Shown: positions 1 through 3,435 of the stretch, in pieces
Numbering within the stretch: the first letter of the stretch is position 1
Layout of the letters: the number at the start of each line of letters is the position of its first letter
Assembly: GCA_025060085.1 (NCBI GenBank)
Contig: JANXCM010000033.1
Coordinates: forward strand, 1-5,068
Direction of reading: 5' to 3'
Length of the DNA: 5,068 nt
Origin: Patescibacteria group bacterium
Lineage (GTDB): Bacteria > Patescibacteriota > Minisyncoccia > UBA6257 > HR35
The notes under the pieces: generated by a model
The model's input: only the letters and a program-made list of their open reading frames with translations
Database searches by the model: none
What the model was told of the DNA's origin: nothing
Translations under genes and position numbers: made by a program

Positions 1-625
1 GAGGAGTACCTAAGTTAACTTCTCTTTTTAACCTTAAAATAAAGTCTGAATATTTTCCCTCAATTAAATCATCAATAAGGTGAAAAATCATAGATTCATT
101 TGGCCATTTTATCAAAATTAAAATTTCTTGAGGATTATTGAATTTTATTTTTTCTATTTTTTTTAATTCGTTAATAAGCAGATAGGGATTAACTAAAAAA
201 ATTTTAGCGAGGGAAGTAATAATTTTCTCTGGTAAATCAATTTTTTTTCTCTTAAGATATTCTTGTAAAAATAATTTAAAACTTAATTCATTCTTAAAAT
301 TTAAATTTTTTATCGATATTTCTTGATAAGTAATTTGAGAATTTTTTAATTTTTTAACTAAAAGTTGAGGTTTTGTCTTAAAAATTAAAATAAAATTACC
401 TCTTCTAAATTTATTTATTATCTCATCACTAATTTTAATTTTATCTAAATCAATTAAAACAACAAAAGGGGGATTAGCGAATAAAGTTTGATTGATTATT
501 TTTTCAATTTGAATGAGATAATCTTTATCTTTTTTAAGAGAAACAATTTGGTAATTATCTTGAGTTAATTCACTGATTTTTTCTTTAATAAAATAGTTAT
601 CACTTCCAATTAATACATAAATCAT
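1..625 (-). CDS. holA: DNA polymerase III subunit delta (clamp loader), 3' end missing
   Basis: Reading the minus strand from an ATG at 625-623 gives 208 uninterrupted codons to the window edge; the C-terminal part (domain III, roughly 100 or more residues) lies outside. In the family, delta opens the beta sliding clamp within the clamp-loader complex so that it can be placed on primed DNA. The N-terminus MIYVLIGSDNYFIKEK fits the family opening (hydrophobic strand, G-x-D, then FI/L-x-E), where P-loop ATPases would carry Walker A; delta does not bind ATP this way. Around residues 148-158 the stretch LINELKKIEKI matches the conserved ELEKL-type helix, and around residues 176-200 the stretch SMIFHLIDDLIEGKY matches the F-x-L-x-D-A-L-x-x-G-D segment that opens domain III. 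No Shine-Dalgarno is visible upstream. It is divergent from the pilin block. Identity is from motif recognition of a low-similarity family, so a neighbouring AAA+ relative remains possible but unlikely. Confidence 0.82.
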   Translation of the reverse strand, partial: MIYVLIGSDNYFIKEKISELTQDNYQIVSLKKDKDYLIQIEKIINQTLFANPPFVVLIDLDKIKISDEIINKFRRGNFILIFKTKPQLLVKKLKNSQITYQEISIKNLNFKNELSFKLFLQEYLKRKKIDLPEKIITSLAKIFLVNPYLLINELKKIEKIKFNNPQEILILIKWPNESMIFHLIDDLIEGKYSDFILRLKREVNLGTP

Positions 626-661
626 TGTTTTATTGTTTTATAATAAAATTATTTTGTTTTA

Positions 662-667
662 ATTATA
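662..667 (-). promoter_or_regulatory. Candidate -10 box for holA
   Basis: The plus strand reads ATTATA here, giving a perfect TATAAT on the minus strand. A start of transcription near 655 would leave a leader of about 30 nt before the holA ATG at 625. A TTGAAA sits at 680-675 but only 7 nt away, too close to serve as its -35. In so AT-rich a sequence a TATAAT arises often by chance, so this is a weak call. Confidence 0.3.
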
Positions 668-726
668 CTAAAAATTTCAAATAAAAAAGAAGAATATATT
701 AATAAGAAGTTATTTGAAAATTATTA

Positions 727-735
727 TGTTATAAT
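727..735 (+). promoter_or_regulatory. Extended -10 promoter element of the pilin operon
   Basis: The sequence TGTTATAAT matches the extended -10 consensus TGnTATAAT exactly (TG at 727-728, TATAAT at 730-735). Extended -10 promoters can work without a good -35, and none is seen at the expected distance (about 707-712). Transcription normally begins about 7 nt after the hexamer, which here is about position 742, directly at the ATG of the first pilin gene (743). The mRNA would then be leaderless or nearly so, which fits the lack of a Shine-Dalgarno. Placement is seen in the sequence; function is inferred. Confidence 0.5.
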
Positions 736-742
736 TTAAATT

Positions 743-1399
743 ATGAAAAAATATTCATTGAAAGCTTTTACTGTTTTTGAATCAACTATTGTTTTATTAG
801 TCACAACAGTTATTATCGGAGCAACTTTAGCTTTAGGAAATTGGGGAAAAATTTTTAGAAAATTTCAAGAAAATGTATTCTTATTTAATCAAGACCTGAA
901 AACTGTTCTTAATAAATCAATAGATGGTGGAGAATTTAATTTAAATGGTTCTACTTCTACTCTTTGTGCTTCAGGAATTTTAATTTCCCAAAGAGAAAAA
1001 AACTACTATCAAATTGCTTACGCCACTATTTCTACTTCAAGTGTTATTGACTGTTCAGAGATTGCTTCCAGTTCGCCAGAGAATTTTAATTTTTCACTTA
1101 ATCAACCTCAATTATTTTTATCAGAAATGGGAAATTTCACTAATTCAATAAATGAAGCTTTAAAAATAAATTTAGAATTAGTAGAAAATATTAGATTAGC
1201 TACAGATACATATGAAATCGATTTCAGTACTGCTTCTATTATGTTTATTTACCCATATGGTGAACCTATTGTTTACTATTCTACAGGAACTAGGAGTTAT
1301 CAATTAAACTTTAATGATTATTTAAAAATTCTCTTTATAAGAGGTAATGAAAGAGCAACTACCACCATTTATAAGTCAGGAAAAATACACTCAAAATAA
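743..1399 (+). CDS. Prepilin-like minor pseudopilin, FimT/GspH type
   Basis: A 218-residue protein with a short basic leader (MKKYSLKA), a presumed prepilin peptidase cut after Ala8, then FTVFE with the key Glu at mature position +5 (E13) and a hydrophobic helix to about residue 32. This helix normally anchors the precursor in the membrane and packs in the core of a type IV pilus or type II secretion pseudopilus. The usual -1 residue is Gly; Ala is tolerated by some prepilin peptidases. The rest is a beta-rich globular domain with two cysteines (C75, C104) that could form a disulfide. The end (FIYPYG, then a glycine, then ATTTIYKSGKIH) resembles the strand pattern that closes FimT/GspH domains. 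It is the first gene of the block, where FimT/GspH usually sits. The start is fixed by the leader; no ribosome binding site is visible. Pilin-family membership is firm, the H/FimT assignment is inferred from order and C-terminal shape. Confidence 0.78.
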   Translation: MKKYSLKAFTVFESTIVLLVTTVIIGATLALGNWGKIFRKFQENVFLFNQDLKTVLNKSIDGGEFNLNGSTSTLCASGILISQREKNYYQIAYATISTSSVIDCSEIASSSPENFNFSLNQPQLFLSEMGNFTNSINEALKINLELVENIRLATDTYEIDFSTASIMFIYPYGEPIVYYSTGTRSYQLNFNDYLKILFIRGNERATTTIYKSGKIHSK

Positions 1400-1982
1400 A
1401 GGATTATCTATACCTGAAGTCTTATTAGTTTTAGTTGTTTTTTTAATTACCTTTATTGGCTTTTATAATTTAATTTTTTCCTATATTAGAAATTTACAAT
1501 CCGCCAGTGATAGAATTGTCGCCAATTTTTTAGCCCAAGAAGGTTTAGAGTTAGTAAGAGCTATTAGAAATTATCGTTGGGGAATAAACTATTGTCGAAA
1601 TATTGTTTCTACTACGGATTCTTCTATAATTTATCCTTACTGTCCAGAATATACTACAAGTACATGGTTAAGTGAATTGGTAGATAATCAATCAAATAGT
1701 TTTCTCTGTATCAACTATGATTTTTCTACCTCTACCTGCAATAATTTTGACGATCCTAATTCTATTCTTTATTTAAATAATAGCAATTTTTTTACTAGTA
1801 ATATTTCAAACGCTACTCCTACAAAATTTAAAAGAATAGTTACTATAACTACTGCAGATTTATATCAAAACGTACCGATTGAAAGCGCTACAAGTGTTAA
1901 AGTAATAAGTGAAGTTAAATGGAATGAATATTCAATTAAATTAGAAGGAATTATTTTTAATTTTTCTAAAGTCCAACCGTAA
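1347..1982 (+). CDS. Prepilin-like minor pseudopilin, PilV/GspI type
   Basis: A 211-residue protein with a 19-residue leader ending NKG, then LSIPE: Gly at -1 (G19) and Glu at +5 (E24), followed by a hydrophobic helix to about residue 47. Residues 59-75 (ANFLAQEGLELVRAIRN) match the helix pattern A-x-x-L-A-Q-E-G-L-E-x-V-R-x-I-R, common in PilV-like prepilins of Patescibacteria and related to the AEAGLE signature. Four cysteines (C83, C99, C121, C131) could make two disulfides. The C-terminal half has the PilV-type strand pattern (FKRIVTITT, VKVISEVKW). The gene overlaps the previous one by 53 nt; an in-frame TAA at 1338-1340 and no other start codon before G19 make ATG 1347 the only start that supplies a prepilin leader. 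A GAGG lies only 2 nt upstream, too close for a normal Shine-Dalgarno, so translation probably couples to the upstream gene. Confidence 0.82.
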   Translation: MKEQLPPFISQEKYTQNKGLSIPEVLLVLVVFLITFIGFYNLIFSYIRNLQSASDRIVANFLAQEGLELVRAIRNYRWGINYCRNIVSTTDSSIIYPYCPEYTTSTWLSELVDNQSNSFLCINYDFSTSTCNNFDDPNSILYLNNSNFFTSNISNATPTKFKRIVTITTADLYQNVPIESATSVKVISEVKWNEYSIKLEGIIFNFSKVQP

Positions 1983-2566
1983 TGTTTAAAAAAATATCAA
2001 ATAAATCATTTACTGTCGAAGAAATTGCTATTGCTCTTTTTATTTTTTTAATTTATTTAGGAACAATATTTAATTCTTATTTTGTTCTTATTAATTCTCA
2101 TTTTTTAACTCAAAATAAACTTCAGGCTCTTCAAAATCTTAAAATGACTTTAGACAAATTATATGTGGAAATGAAAAGAGGAGAATTATTTACTACCTCC
2201 TCTAATAGTGTAAGTTTTATTAATATTCAAAACTGTCAAACTACTACTATTCTATTTTCTACAACTTCCGATAATATTGGTTATTTAACATTAGTCAAAA
2301 ATAATTCAACTTCTACTTTAACTGATCCAAATTTAGTTAATATAGAAAATTTTAATGTTCATCTTGTAGGTATAATAACCACTACTCTACCTGCTCGAGA
2401 TATTCGTAATAATATATTCTATTTCATCACTTCTTTTAAATCTATTACTTTAAGTATCAAGGCTTATAATATTCTTAAGCCAGATTTAAAATCACCTATA
2501 AATATCCAGATGACAGTTCAACCCTTCAATTCATTTCTTAGTAGCCGAAGTTGTTTTAGTGATTAA
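1982..2566 (+). CDS. Prepilin-like minor pseudopilin, PilW/GspJ type
   Basis: A 194-residue protein. The leader MFKKISNKS is followed by FTVEE, with Glu at +5 (E14, plus E13 at +4), and a hydrophobic helix to about residue 37. The -1 residue is Ser9 instead of Gly, an unusual cleavage site. The long amphipathic continuation (residues 40-68, LQALQNLKMTLDKLYVEMKRGE) matches the PilW/GspJ helix, in which a dimerising helix leads into an L-x-x-E-L/M-R-R-like segment. There are two cysteines, C85 and C191, far apart. Residues 172-190 (PINIQMTVQPFNSFLSSRS) resemble the final I-Q-T-T-V-x-x-R strand of PilW-type proteins. Its ATG shares one base with the stop of the previous gene (TAATG), and there is no ribosome binding site, so termination-reinitiation is likely. 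The J/PilW label rests on order and these helix and tail features. Confidence 0.76.
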   Translation: MFKKISNKSFTVEEIAIALFIFLIYLGTIFNSYFVLINSHFLTQNKLQALQNLKMTLDKLYVEMKRGELFTTSSNSVSFINIQNCQTTTILFSTTSDNIGYLTLVKNNSTSTLTDPNLVNIENFNVHLVGIITTTLPARDIRNNIFYFITSFKSITLSIKAYNILKPDLKSPINIQMTVQPFNSFLSSRSCFSD

Positions 2567-2576
2567 ATAAATAAAA

Positions 2577-2582
2577 TATAAT
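2577..2582 (+). promoter_or_regulatory. Possible internal -10 box before the PilX-like gene
   Basis: A perfect TATAAT lies in the 28-nt gap after the third pilin gene. A start about 7 nt downstream (near 2589) would give a leader of about 6 nt before the ATG at 2595, echoing the arrangement at 743. There is no TG extension and the gap is entirely A/T, so chance is a serious alternative. Confidence 0.25.
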
Positions 2583-2594
2583 TAAAAATTTAAA

Positions 2595-3116
2595 ATGCAA
2601 CTTTTTAAAGGTCAAGTTTTAATTATTACTATTTTTTCATTAATTATTACCTTAGGTTTAATTTATCTTTCTTTAAATCCGATAGCTAATCTTTTAAAGG
2701 AAGTAAAAGAAACTACCTATTATTATCAAGCTACTGAAATTGCTAACACAGGTTTAGAGATTGAATATTTTACTATTAGAACAGCTGGTTTTGATTTATT
2801 AATAAATACTACATCACGAAGAGGTGGTGAATGTGAAATTTATGGTGAAAATTCAAGAAATTCGGTTTGCGGCATTGAAATAGCTTCTAATATCTTAAAT
2901 AGAACAGTAAAATATTGTCAATATAAAAATCAAAACGGAGAAAATCAATGGTCTGACGGTTATTTAAATATCAAAACAGCTACTACAAACATAAATATTA
3001 ATATTAATCTTGGTGATTACACCTTAGAGCTTACTAAAATTGTAATAACCTCTCAGGGTAATTATAAGGGAAAATTAGCAAATCTTAGTTTATACGATGC
3101 TTCTCGCTGTTGGTAA
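2595..3116 (+). CDS. PilX/GspK-like minor pseudopilin lacking Glu+5
   Basis: A 173-residue protein with a short leader (MQLFKG), a likely cut after Gly6, then QVLII and a hydrophobic helix to about residue 32. Mature position +5 is Ile11, not Glu. Members of the GspK/PilX group can lack this Glu, as E. coli-type GspK does, because they sit at the tip and need not pair with a preceding subunit. Residues 42-58 (YYYQATEIANTGLEIEY) match the A-x-x-x-A-E-x-G-L-E helix seen after the transmembrane segment in PilX N-terminal domains. Four cysteines (C80, C92, C108, C172) could form two disulfides. At 173 residues it is PilX-sized; GspK is about 300 and has an added alpha domain not seen here. It is last in the block, where K/PilX usually is. 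A run of alternating Asn and Ile at residues 132-138 is low complexity. No ribosome binding site is visible. Confidence 0.72.
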   Translation: MQLFKGQVLIITIFSLIITLGLIYLSLNPIANLLKEVKETTYYYQATEIANTGLEIEYFTIRTAGFDLLINTTSRRGGECEIYGENSRNSVCGIEIASNILNRTVKYCQYKNQNGENQWSDGYLNIKTATTNINININLGDYTLELTKIVITSQGNYKGKLANLSLYDASRCW

Positions 3117-3129
3117 TGATAAATACAAT

Positions 3130-3435
3130 ATGAACAGCGAAAAATATAATTTGGACGAAATTAAAGAAAGAATAGAAAAATTAAAATCATTAATCAATAA
3201 ATATAGATATAGTCGGCATGTTTTGAATAAAGAATTAGTGCCAATAGAAATCGAAGATTCACTTAAACAAGAATTGTTTGAATTAGAACAAAAATTTCCT
3301 CAATTTATTACTTCTGATTCTCCTACTCAAAGAATTGGTGGTGCTCCTTTAAAAGAATTTAATAAAGTAAGACACGAAATCCCTATGCTTTCTTTTAATG
3401 ATGCTTTTTCTTGGGAAGAATTAAAAAATTATTAG
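3130..3435 (+). CDS. ligA: NAD+-dependent DNA ligase LigA, N-terminal piece (domain Ia), ends at a premature stop
   Basis: This piece holds the family's NMN-binding domain Ia and the start of the link to the adenylation domain: helix ERIEKLKSLINKYRYSRHVL, then DSLKQELFELEQKFPQFI, the highly conserved SDSPTQRIGG, then KVRHEIPMLSFNDAFSWEEL. It stops at TAG 3433-3435 just where LigA should run on towards the catalytic lysine. The continuation is in the -1 frame (next entry). I prefer ATG 3130 because LigA proteins usually start about 10 residues before the RIEKL helix; ATG 3097 in the same frame would add 11 residues, overlap the previous gene by 20 nt and is the alternative. Aligned by eye to E. 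coli LigA, His23 and Asp36 are kept, but Tyr22 is Arg, Asp32 is Ile and Tyr35 is Glu. The gene starts 13 nt after the pilin block, on the same strand, without a visible terminator or ribosome binding site. Confidence 0.88.
   Translation: MNSEKYNLDEIKERIEKLKSLINKYRYSRHVLNKELVPIEIEDSLKQELFELEQKFPQFITSDSPTQRIGGAPLKEFNKVRHEIPMLSFNDAFSWEELKNY

Noticed and set aside
639..644. TATAAT on the plus strand as a promoter for the pilin block
   Set aside because: It has no TG extension and would leave a leader of about 90 nt; the extended -10 at 727-735 is a much better match.
628..648. Inverted repeat TTTTATT / AATAAAA with a 7-nt loop, as a terminator or operator
   Set aside because: The stem is only 7 bp and entirely A/T, it lies at the start rather than the end of holA, and such repeats are expected by chance at this base composition.
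2991..3007. ATT/AAT repeat and palindrome AATATTAATATT inside the PilX-like gene
   Set aside because: It encodes a short alternating Asn-Ile run in frame and is most simply low-complexity coding sequence.
3097..3435. A separate small protein of 112 residues between the pilins and the ligase
   Set aside because: Its sequence is clearly LigA domain Ia (SDSPTQRIGG, MLSFNDAF), so it is the front of the ligase rather than an independent gene.
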